DNA of 5,217 bases, from positions 1 to 5,217 of the forward strand of contig CACYBT010000362.1 in the NCBI GenBank assembly GCA_902772715.1, in the 5' to 3' direction. The position numbers and the translations under genes are program-made. Every line of letters begins with the position of its first letter. Position 1 is the first letter of the stretch. Positions 1-5,217 of this stretch are shown piece after piece. The notes below the pieces were generated by a model. That model did not search any database. It saw nothing but the letters and a program-made list of their open reading frames with translations, and was not told the origin of the DNA. This stretch comes from an uncultured Succinivibrio sp. Lineage in GTDB: Bacteria; Pseudomonadota; Gammaproteobacteria; Enterobacterales; Succinivibrionaceae.

Positions 1-148
1 TTTAAGAATGTTACTGTCCACAGCATTTAAGAGAATTAGCTTACGGCGCCTAATTGTCATTAAAAATCAGGATCCTTTAAATACGCGGTCCTATCCATCA
101 AGTGGCCACTATGTTGGTGCGGTGTGGCCACTTATCTGGCGGTAAACA
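1..148. mobile_element. Probable end of an IS21-like insertion sequence (remnant or partial)
   Basis: The outer boundary is placed at 148, where the plus strand ends in ACA (TGT read inward on the minus strand). This is exactly where the minus-strand gene fragment to its right loses family resemblance. Just inside the boundary lie two tandem subterminal repeats headed by GTGGCCAC (102-143). IS21-family elements typically have TG...CA ends with several short subterminal repeats, often containing a TGGCCAC-like core, so the match rests on architecture and motif. No istA or istB coding sequence can be recognised in 1-100: the plus frame starting at base 2 is open to 145 but resembles nothing I know, and a frame-3 reading stops at 51-53. 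The other end, the transposase genes and any target duplication lie outside the window. It may be a decayed remnant rather than an active element. Confidence 0.42.
102..143 (+). repeat. Two adjacent imperfect direct repeats with GTGGCCAC core
   Basis: Unit A (102-123) and unit B (124-143) abut. Both start with the perfect 8-base palindrome GTGGCCAC and end in a CGGT block after a TGG. Because the core is palindromic, the pair also reads as a perfect 10-bp inverted repeat (AAGTGGCCAC at 100-109, GTGGCCACTT at 124-133) around a 14-nt loop. No T-run follows on either strand, which argues against a rho-independent terminator. The direct-repeat reading fits subterminal transposase-binding repeats of an IS21-like element ending at 148. 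Confidence 0.8.
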
Positions 149-211
149 ATCCACATAATAGGCATTCTTTTCAATAATGGTTCTAAAATTCTCACGGCCT
201 TGTAGGAACAA
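149..211 (-). pseudogene. Truncated N-terminus of an AAA-ATPase-like / PD-(D/E)XK family protein
   Basis: Read on the minus strand from a TTG at 211-209, the frame encodes about 21 residues containing GRENFRTIIEKNAYYVD. This resembles the N-terminus of the large AAA-ATPase-like family (PF09820-type, often with a C-terminal PD-(D/E)XK nuclease domain). There a 'LPLG...F..I...YYYVDKT' segment precedes the Walker A region. The expected KT and all downstream ATPase motifs are missing. After the Asp codon (151-149) the frame enters the IS21-like end and reads 16 unrelated residues to a TGA at 100-98. The TTG start is supported by an AGAAGGA ribosome-binding site 4 nt upstream; a GTG at 238-236 is an alternative without one. 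Family recognition comes from memory of the motif over a short stretch, so it is probable, not proven. The product cannot be functional. Confidence 0.5.
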
Positions 212-215
212 TAAA

Positions 216-222
216 TCCTTCT
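216..222 (-). promoter_or_regulatory. Ribosome-binding site deciding the TTG start of the gene fragment
   Basis: On the minus strand AGAAGGA lies 4 nt before the TTG at 211-209. It is the only good Shine-Dalgarno sequence near the start of this fragment and supports TTG over the upstream GTG at 238-236. Confidence 0.4.
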
Positions 223-256
223 GATCTCTTGCTCCCACACAAAACTAATTATCTGT

Positions 257-265
257 ATTCTAGCA
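257..265 (-). promoter_or_regulatory. Possible extended -10 promoter for the truncated gene
   Basis: The minus strand reads TGCTAGAAT, an extended -10 (TGn) joined to a 5/6 match to TATAAT. Transcription would begin near 250, giving a leader of about 40 nt to the TTG at 211. No good -35 element is present, which extended -10 promoters can tolerate. This is a motif match only. Confidence 0.28.
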
Positions 266-492
266 CAACATAATATCTACCATGATTATTCAATAAAGAG
301 AGGCTACAAGACAGCTCACAAAAAAAAGATCTGTTACAAAGTTTATACAAAAACGCTATTAGAGAGACTATAGCATTGGTATCGGTTAAAAACGTCCTGC
401 AAGTCGAACTCCCTAGGCAATCTTGCTAGCTAAGACTTCTGAAAATGTCAGATTTCTAACCATAATTTACATAAACATAAATCTTTTAACTC
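266..492. other. Intergenic stretch without a recognisable gene
   Basis: This AT-rich stretch has stop codons in the frames examined and no tRNA-like or rRNA-like block that I can identify. Minor dyads such as GCTAT...ATAGC and TCTGA...TCAGA (5-bp stems) are too short to interpret. Next to the truncated gene and IS-like end, it may be eroded or accessory DNA. Confidence 0.5.
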
Positions 493-522
493 TTTACTTT
501 AAATGGGTGTTTTATATATGAT
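493..522 (+). promoter_or_regulatory. Possible sigma-70 promoter for the small basic gene
   Basis: TTTACT (493-498) and TATGAT (517-522) are separated by 18 bp. The -10 matches 5/6 of consensus and the -35 matches 4/6. Transcription would start near 529, leaving a leader of about 43 nt before the ATG at 572. In such AT-rich DNA this match could arise by chance. Confidence 0.3.
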
Positions 523-571
523 GTACTTTTAATTAGAGTCTTTAACATATTAGAAAAATAAGAAGGAAATA

Positions 572-712
572 ATGAAAAAATCAGGAAGACTTTTACACAA
601 CAGTACCGCACAAAGACGCTCAAGATTGCGCAAGACCTATCTCAAAAATACCCGTGCAAGACGCCAAGCCCGTCAAGAGGTCTTTTTTATTCAGGAGAAA
701 AACAATCGCTAA
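572..712 (+). CDS. Small highly basic protein of unknown function (46 aa)
   Basis: An ATG preceded by AAGGA (563-567, 4 nt spacing) opens a 46-codon frame ending in TAA. By count, the product has 15 Lys/Arg and 2 acidic residues. Most of the positive charge falls in residues 15-34, an Arg-rich segment with RRSRLRK and RARRQAR that could form one amphipathic helix. The C-terminal dozen residues are mixed hydrophobic and polar (EVFFIQEKNNR). The composition suggests binding to RNA, DNA or the ribosome, but I do not recognise the family; it does not match L34, the 45-residue SRA/S22 protein or ArfA as I remember them. It seems to be a separate unit, with its own possible promoter upstream and a hairpin downstream, and about 185 nt from fliS. 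Reality as a gene rests on the ribosome-binding site, the biased composition and the flanking signals. Confidence 0.55.
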   Translation: MKKSGRLLHNSTAQRRSRLRKTYLKNTRARRQARQEVFFIQEKNNR

Positions 713-721
713 GTAACTTAA

Positions 722-774
722 ATCACCATGAGGTATTTTTTGAACATAAGCACATGGTGATGACCTTACTTTTC
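722..774 (+). terminator. Possible rho-independent terminator after the small basic gene
   Basis: ATCACCATG (722-730) and CATGGTGAT (753-761) form a perfect 9-bp stem starting 9 nt after the stop codon. A T-rich but interrupted tail follows (766-775). The 22-nt loop is long and the tail impure, so termination may be weak. It would separate the small gene from the sigma-54-controlled flagellar unit. Confidence 0.4.
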
Positions 775-810
775 TTAAACATATTACCCATCCTTCCCAA
801 ATTTTAAAAT

Positions 811-826
811 AGGCACTGTTCTTGCA
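811..826 (+). promoter_or_regulatory. Sigma-54 (RpoN) promoter of the flagellar unit
   Basis: The plus strand reads AGGCACTGTTCTTGCA. This aligns with the sigma-54 consensus TGGCAC-N5-TTGCA with only the first base differing. The invariant GG (812-813) and GC (824-825) have exactly the required 10-bp spacing. Transcription would start near 837, about 60 nt before fliS. In polar-flagellated Vibrio and Aeromonas relatives, sigma-54 with FlrA/FlrC-type activators drives mid-class flagellar genes, so the site fits its downstream genes. The enhancer for the activator is not identifiable by eye. Confidence 0.8.
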
Positions 827-847
827 TATTTAGTAAAAAATTGTTTC

Positions 848-865
848 CTGGCAAAAATTTGCCGG
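848..865 (+). promoter_or_regulatory. Small dyad/hairpin in the fliS 5' leader
   Basis: GGCAAA (850-855) and TTTGCC (858-863) form a near-perfect dyad around AA. It extends outward by a U-G pair (849/864) and a C-G pair (848/865). As RNA it would fold with the innermost A-U pairs open. It sits just after the predicted transcript start and 20 nt before the ribosome-binding site. It could protect the 5' end, affect translation or, as DNA, be an operator. None of these roles is shown. Confidence 0.4.
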
Positions 866-885
866 TTCCATCATATAAAAGATGC

Positions 886-891
886 AAGGAG
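886..891 (+). promoter_or_regulatory. Strong ribosome-binding site of fliS
   Basis: AAGGAG lies 6 nt upstream of the ATG at 898. It selects that start over the ATG at 894, which is in another frame, and over the open frame that extends back to 841. Confidence 0.8.
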
Positions 892-897
892 AGATGT

Positions 898-1365
898 ATG
901 TATGGCCGTAATCTAAAAGCCTACCAGAAAACCAATGTCAATGCTGAGCTAGCGGTAGCCGATCCATATTATGTAACCAAGCTTCTGTATCAGGGCCTTT
1001 ACGAAAGAATTGCTCAGGCCAAAGGAGCAATTGAACGTGGAGATTTAGCCCTTAAAGCAAAAAAACTGTCCTCCGCTACAGCAATTTTAGAAAATCTTCG
1101 GAGCACACTCGATTTTTCACAAAGTAAATCTATTGCTCAAAGTCTTTTTGACATATACTCATATATGTTAGATCAACTTACAGAAGCGTCAATTAAGTTA
1201 ATCACGCAACCGCTTGATAATGCTCTGCGTGCCTTTATGCCAATCAAAAAAGCCTGGGATTCCATCCCGTACGAAGCCCAGAAAGAGGCACAGTCGAGGC
1301 GAACCCAAGAACAGCTGGATATTGATCTTAATAATGACGCCCATATTGCCAAAGGCTTTATTTAA
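898..1365 (+). CDS. fliS: Flagellin export chaperone FliS
   Basis: FliS binds newly made flagellin in the cytoplasm, stops it polymerising and hands it to the flagellar type III export gate. The 155-residue product starts MYGRNLKAYQ, the typical N-terminus with Tyr2 and Tyr9. It follows the FliS helical pattern: LLYQGLYERIAQAKGAI (29-45), then GD, the helix around 54-71 ending in LRSTLD, LFDIYSYMLDQLTEA (83-97), and KKAW at 117-120. The usual GG-like turn before 'iA.nL' is replaced by SQSKSIAQSL (74-83). Beyond W120 there is a polar, charged tail of about 35 residues, making it somewhat longer than the usual ~125-135. The start is fixed by AAGGAG. It is the first gene after the sigma-54 promoter and lies 20 nt before the FliT-like gene, the fliS-fliT order seen in enterics. 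The fliD gene normally next to it is not immediately upstream. Confidence 0.9.
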   Translation: MYGRNLKAYQKTNVNAELAVADPYYVTKLLYQGLYERIAQAKGAIERGDLALKAKKLSSATAILENLRSTLDFSQSKSIAQSLFDIYSYMLDQLTEASIKLITQPLDNALRAFMPIKKAWDSIPYEAQKEAQSRRTQEQLDIDLNNDAHIAKGFI

Positions 1366-1385
1366 GATAAATGAAGATGTAAATT

Positions 1386-1718
1386 ATGACGCTGCAGGAA
1401 ATCATCACTAAAATAACCGAGGCTGAAGCATCGATTTCTAAAGAAATGGAGAACGATAATCTTGATTTGGCTCAGGATTACGTTAACTATACTCACACCT
1501 TACTTGAAGAATTAGTAAACCTCATGCCCACACTTTCTGAAGAAGATAGAATTGAGGCTAGAGAGTTTTCCCAAGCCTACAGCGAACACATAAAAAGTCA
1601 GCTTAAGGTGCTCTCAGACGAAAAACAACATGTAGAACAGGAGTATCGTCAGTTTAAACAAAAGCATAACGTATCCAATCGCTATGCCAAAATAAAAAAA
1701 ATGATGGCGTCTTTTTAA
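1386..1718 (+). CDS. FliT-like flagellar chaperone (putative)
   Basis: This 110-residue, wholly helical-looking protein has no signal peptide or membrane segment. The N-terminal half is acidic (TEAEASISKEMENDNLDLA), and residues ~65-95 are rich in Lys, Glu and Gln with coiled-coil spacing. The C-terminus, SNRYAKIKKMMASF, recalls the 'lnnAYgrl' end of enteric FliT. In Salmonella, FliT (122 residues) is the chaperone for the FliD cap and also inhibits FlhDC. FlhDC is probably not used in a sigma-54-driven polar system, so only the chaperone role would carry over. Assignment rests on position directly after fliS, size and helical pattern; sequence identity to known FliT is weak. The ATG at 1386 has only a poor ribosome-binding site, suggesting coupling to fliS translation; the ATG at 1371 meets a stop after three codons. 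Confidence 0.6.
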   Translation: MTLQEIITKITEAEASISKEMENDNLDLAQDYVNYTHTLLEELVNLMPTLSEEDRIEAREFSQAYSEHIKSQLKVLSDEKQHVEQEYRQFKQKHNVSNRYAKIKKMMASF

Positions 1719-1752
1719 ATACCAAAATATTCTTCAAAAAAAGCGGTGCATT

Positions 1753-3996
1753 ATGTCTGAAAATATGAATTCACATGATTATTCAGCAAGCAATCAGGAT
1801 TTGTTACTGGGAATCGACTGTGCACAAAAAATTCTTGATAACTACAAAAATAACAGTGAATTACAGACATGGCTCAATAACTTTATATCTCAAAGATTTA
1901 CCAATAACATTAAAGCCTTAAAAAATTATTTTCCTAATCTTGCAGAAAAAATCGAAAACTATAGACCTACAAGACCATTTGATTTCTTTTGTGATGAAAA
2001 TGGTGTTACCAATCTTATTTTTCTAGACAACAATGATATTTTGTACAAATGTTCAAATCCCATCTTGTTTTGTCAGAAACAAGCCGAAAACGTCATAAAT
2101 TCCCAAAAAGTAGGATACAGACCTTATTTACCTGAAAAAGATCTTTATGGTCAAATCAGTTACAAATACATAAATGCCATGGCCGATGCCACACAAAAAT
2201 TTAGGTATCAATCATCTAATCTTGCATTACAAAAATCAAGTCCGATATTTATGTTTTTGGGTGTAGGACTCGGTTACCAGATAGCAGAAGTTTGCGAAAA
2301 AATCGAAATTCTTAATATCATTATAGTCGAGCCTAATTTTGACCTGTTTGTCGCCTCATTATTTGTTTTTGACTGGCAGAACCTCTTAACTTACGCTCAT
2401 TCCAACAATTTAAGAATAAAATTTATATTAGGAGAAGATACAGCTCATTCTGAAATCTATATAAAGCATTTTATATATCATCATGGAAAATTTTTAGCAG
2501 GTTCACTCCAGTTACTTACTCACTACAAAAATGAAGCAATTGAAAAAATACAGAATAATTTATACAAAAATTATTCAAGAATAAAAGGAGCAATAGGATA
2601 TTTTGATGATTTAATATTCGGAATTGCCCATGGATGCTATACATTTTTTAACAGGAAAAATTTTGTCGTAAACACTCCCCTCCAAGGACAGTACAAGGAC
2701 GTCCCAGTTTTTGTCATAGGTTCAGGACCGTCATTAGACAATGATATTAGATTTATAAGAAAAAATCAGGATAAGGCCATTATTATTGCCTGCGGTACTG
2801 CCATTGATACACTCTACCACGCAGGCATAAAGCCAGATTTTTTTGCCTGCACGGAAAGAACTCCTGAACTCAGCCAGCTTATAAGAGAAATTCCCGATCA
2901 GACTTTTTTTGATGACATTATTTTGCTATGCTCCCACGTCAATCATCCCTATATTACGCAATATTTTAAAAAAACAGCCATTTTTGCCAAAAATAACGAA
3001 ACATTAATTCATTGCCTTGCAAGAATTTGTAAAGAATTAGCAGAAATCAAGTCTATAGATTATATAAATCCTCTTGTAGGAAATATGGGTACATCAGGTG
3101 CTATTTCCCTAGGTTTTAATAACATTTTCCTATTTGGTCTCGATAACGGGAAAAAAGAGGATGCCATTCATTCTAAATTCACCACACTTTACAAAAACAG
3201 AGGTTACTCCGAAGATGTCGTTGAATACCAAACGGATTCATTAGTGAAGGGGAATTTTGGAGGACTTTGCAAAACAAACGGAGAATACCTGTATTCTGTT
3301 GAGATAATCGGGATCTCAATAAAGATAGCAAAAGAAAACAATAAGGAATTAAAGTGTTACAACTGCTCCGATGGCGTTTTGATCATGAATACCATACCTA
3401 TTCACTCTAACGAGCTGAGCACATCTTTTGATTTACTGAAATTGATTGATAAAAAGCGTTTCTTGGAGAATTTTAGCAAGTATGAAACCAAAGTGTTTGA
3501 TCTTGATAGAAATCAATTAGAAATGATTATATCTTCACAGCAATACAATATTGTTGCTAATAATATTATAAAAAAACTGCAGAAAAATATTACCTCAAGA
3601 GTTCAGGTTATTCATACTCTACTGGATATTTCAGAATATCTTGCAAAGTTGCAAGAAGAGCCAACAACTCAAATCTGCTCTGAATCTCTAAATTCCTCGT
3701 TACAGAAAATGTTTACTATGGTGATATCCACCTTATATTCAAAACCTAATGAACATGAAAGTATTAATGATACCTCAATATTACTGCATATAATAATTGA
3801 ATTTATTGAAGAATCTAAGTTAGTATTTAGTAAATTGCCTGATTACATTCTATGGGATCATTTGAAACATTATAAAAACGGAAAATTAGGCAAGGACTTC
3901 CTTAATTATAGGGCTCCGAACCTACCAACAACTATGGATATTATAAAAATAAAATATGACGATCCGAATAAGAAATTCCGTAAACTCTATGAATAA
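1753..3996 (+). CDS. Maf-type flagellin glycosyltransferase, first tandem copy (MptE-like/DUF115 domain)
   Basis: Motility accessory factor (Maf) proteins are cytoplasmic enzymes believed to transfer CMP-activated nonulosonic acids (pseudaminic or legionaminic type) to Ser/Thr of flagellin before export. This Maf is unrelated to the septum protein of the same name. The 747 residues show an N-terminal Maf domain with LGVGLGY (169-175) and VEPN (192-195). The core MptE-like domain (DUF115) follows: VIGSGPSLD (321-329), ACGTAID, the D-FFACTERTPE segment (TER at 367-369), then GNMGTSGAISLGF (443-455) leading to LFGLDNG (460-466). Residues after ~560 form a helical, charged tail. There is no signal peptide or membrane segment. 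The start at 1753 has a modest GGTG ribosome-binding site and lies 34 nt after the FliT-like gene. The sugar and acceptor cannot be read from the sequence. The domain is shared with archaeal hydroxymethylpterin pyrophosphokinase MptE, but the N-terminal domain and flagellar setting favour Maf. Confidence 0.85.
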   Translation: MSENMNSHDYSASNQDLLLGIDCAQKILDNYKNNSELQTWLNNFISQRFTNNIKALKNYFPNLAEKIENYRPTRPFDFFCDENGVTNLIFLDNNDILYKCSNPILFCQKQAENVINSQKVGYRPYLPEKDLYGQISYKYINAMADATQKFRYQSSNLALQKSSPIFMFLGVGLGYQIAEVCEKIEILNIIIVEPNFDLFVASLFVFDWQNLLTYAHSNNLRIKFILGEDTAHSEIYIKHFIYHHGKFLAGSLQLLTHYKNEAIEKIQNNLYKNYSRIKGAIGYFDDLIFGIAHGCYTFFNRKNFVVNTPLQGQYKDVPVFVIGSGPSLDNDIRFIRKNQDKAIIIACGTAIDTLYHAGIKPDFFACTERTPELSQLIREIPDQTFFDDIILLCSHVNHPYITQYFKKTAIFAKNNETLIHCLARICKELAEIKSIDYINPLVGNMGTSGAISLGFNNIFLFGLDNGKKEDAIHSKFTTLYKNRGYSEDVVEYQTDSLVKGNFGGLCKTNGEYLYSVEIIGISIKIAKENNKELKCYNCSDGVLIMNTIPIHSNELSTSFDLLKLIDKKRFLENFSKYETKVFDLDRNQLEMIISSQQYNIVANNIIKKLQKNITSRVQVIHTLLDISEYLAKLQEEPTTQICSESLNSSLQKMFTMVISTLYSKPNEHESINDTSILLHIIIEFIEESKLVFSKLPDYILWDHLKHYKNGKLGKDFLNYRAPNLPTTMDIIKIKYDDPNKKFRKLYE

Positions 3997-3999
3997 ACT

Positions 4000-5217
4000 A
4001 TGAAAAATTCCCTAAACGAAGTATTAACAGACGAAAATGTAATTAAACTAGAAACGGTTAAACCTTTTCTAAATAATAAAGAACTGCAAGACAACTTATC
4101 TGCTTTTTTGTTAAACCGCTTTGATGAAAATATCAAATCGTTTGAAAAGTATTTACCAGATATATTCCAAAAATTCGTAAACTATCTTCCAGTCCGCAAG
4201 TTTAAATTCTTTTGCACTGACAATGGTATTCCTAATCTTGTTTTTGCTGATAATAATGAAATCTTATATAAATATATCGATCCTATACTCTTCTGCAAAA
4301 TTCAGGTTGAAACCTGGCTTAAAACTAAGGTAAATCAGATTTACTTTACAGAAGAAGAGGATTTGTACGGCCAATTTACTCTTAAATACAATAATCCTAT
4401 AGCAAAACTGGTTTCGGCATTAAAACAGCAGACAGATACACCAAGTATACAGGAGTGTCAGGCACTTCCATTTACGACAGTGTTTGGGATTGGTCTTGGT
4501 TACCCTCTTGCAGAAATTTTAGAAAAAATAGAAATTGATAACCTGTTAATATTTGAACCCAATTGTGATTTATTTTATGCATCTATTTATGCCTTTGATT
4601 GGAAGAATCTTTTGGAATATTCTTTTGAGAATAATAAAAGCATAAATATTTTTACGGGGTTTCAGATAAATTCTTTTCATCAAGTTTTAGATGATTTTTT
4701 TAGGGTATGGGGAAACTTTCAAATCGGATGTTTTGCAACGTATATTCATTACCAATCACCTGAAATTAAAAACGTTTTGGACTTATTCAACCAAAAAATA
4801 AAGATCATCAACTTTTCTACGGGATTTTTTGACGACATTTTATTTGGACTCTCACATACTTGTAATACGCTCTTAAACAAAAGAAAATTCGTTAAAAATG
4901 CTTCTTTGCCCCAAAAATATAAAAATTACCCTATTTTCATCATTGGTTCTGGCCCTTCTTTAGATAAGGATCTTCCCTTTCTCAGAAAAAACCAGGATAA
5001 GGCTCTGATTGTAGCGTGTGGAACCGCAATAGACTCACTTTACCATGCAGGAATTCATCCTGATTTCTATGCCAACACTGAAAGAGTACCTGAAATAGTA
5101 CAGGCCTTATCTGTAATTAATGATGAAAACTTCTTTGATGATATTTTTATCATGTGTACTAATGTTACCCATCCGCATTTACTATCAAAATTTAAACATC
5201 ATGCGATTTTTGGAAAA
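4000..5217 (+). CDS. Maf-type flagellin glycosyltransferase, second tandem copy (3' end outside window)
   Basis: The frame is open from ATG 4000 to the last base: 406 codons, with the C-terminal part missing from the window, not from the gene. It is a clear paralogue of the upstream Maf, sharing GIGLGY (163-168), EPN (186-188), IIGSGPSLD (314-322) and the ACGTAID...YHAGI-PDF block. By hand alignment without gaps, residues 312-406 match residues 319-413 of the first copy at 59 of 95 positions. The N-terminal regions also align (RF--NIK, FFC--NG, PILFC, DLYGQ) but less closely. The ATG lies 3 nt after the upstream stop with no evident Shine-Dalgarno sequence, so translational coupling is likely. 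The ATG at 3989, in another frame, runs into a stop within five codons. The role is inferred to be glycosylation of flagellin, perhaps with a different donor or acceptor from the first copy. Confidence 0.85.
   Translation, partial: MKNSLNEVLTDENVIKLETVKPFLNNKELQDNLSAFLLNRFDENIKSFEKYLPDIFQKFVNYLPVRKFKFFCTDNGIPNLVFADNNEILYKYIDPILFCKIQVETWLKTKVNQIYFTEEEDLYGQFTLKYNNPIAKLVSALKQQTDTPSIQECQALPFTTVFGIGLGYPLAEILEKIEIDNLLIFEPNCDLFYASIYAFDWKNLLEYSFENNKSINIFTGFQINSFHQVLDDFFRVWGNFQIGCFATYIHYQSPEIKNVLDLFNQKIKIINFSTGFFDDILFGLSHTCNTLLNKRKFVKNASLPQKYKNYPIFIIGSGPSLDKDLPFLRKNQDKALIVACGTAIDSLYHAGIHPDFYANTERVPEIVQALSVINDENFFDDIFIMCTNVTHPHLLSKFKHHAIFGK

Noticed and set aside
100..133. Rho-independent terminator formed by the 10-bp inverted repeat
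   Set aside because: No T-run follows the stem on either strand; the IS subterminal-repeat reading explains it better.
2..145. Open plus-strand frame of 47 codons ending at 145
   Set aside because: It has no recognisable similarity and runs through the repeat units up to the IS-like boundary, so it is likely chance openness.
360..440. Possible tRNA or small RNA in the less AT-rich patch
   Set aside because: No cloverleaf, T-loop or acceptor pairing could be built by eye.
430..460. Weak hairpin TCTGA-AAATG-TCAGA followed by Ts
   Set aside because: The stem is only 5 bp and AT-rich, with a short tail and no gene ending just before it.
841..897. N-terminal extension of FliS from the TTG at 841
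   Set aside because: The TTG lies only a few bases after the predicted transcript start, no ribosome-binding site precedes it, and ATG 898 with AAGGAG gives the typical FliS N-terminus.
1214..1411. A 65-codon plus-strand frame overlapping the end of fliS and start of the FliT-like gene
   Set aside because: It lies in another frame across two better-supported genes, lacks a ribosome-binding site, and its product resembles no family.

Overview
The window is AT-rich chromosomal DNA from a polarly flagellated, probably gammaproteobacterial organism. The mix of a sigma-54-type flagellar promoter, a fliS / fliT-like pair, tandem Maf-type flagellin glycosyltransferases and strong AT bias suggests an Aeromonadales/Succinivibrionaceae-like bacterium. 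That taxonomic call is inference, not something a marker gene here proves.

Bases 1-265 are a scar of mobile DNA. On the minus strand, positions 211-149 encode the first ~21 residues of what looks like an AAA-ATPase-like / PD-(D/E)XK family protein of the kind abundant in anaerobes. The frame breaks off right after a conserved 'YYVD' motif, at a sequence that looks like the terminus of an IS21-type insertion sequence: a TGT...ACA end at 148 with two adjacent copies of a GTGGCCAC-headed subterminal repeat. Bases 266-571 hold little that can be recognised except a weak promoter. It precedes a 46-codon gene for a very basic protein of unknown function (572-712), which is followed by a hairpin that may be its terminator.

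From 811 onward the window is a flagellar transcription unit. A near-consensus sigma-54 promoter (811-826) precedes fliS, the flagellin export chaperone (898-1365). A FliT-like small helical protein follows (1386-1718), then two tandem paralogous Maf proteins of the MptE-like (DUF115) family: one complete at 747 residues (1753-3996), and one starting 3 nt downstream that runs off the window end (4000-5217). Gaps between genes are 20, 34 and 3 nt, with no obvious terminator, so one operon is likely.

The inferred logic is that FliS holds flagellin subunits soluble in the cytoplasm while the Maf proteins attach nonulosonic acid-type sugars to them before export, with a FliT-like partner attending the cap or the regulators. 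All genes would be switched on together by sigma-54. Neither flagellin, fliD nor sugar-biosynthesis genes lie in the window. No wholly new system is evident; the most unusual points are the sigma-54-headed fliS separated from fliD, the diverged maf pair, the small basic gene, and the IS21-like scar.
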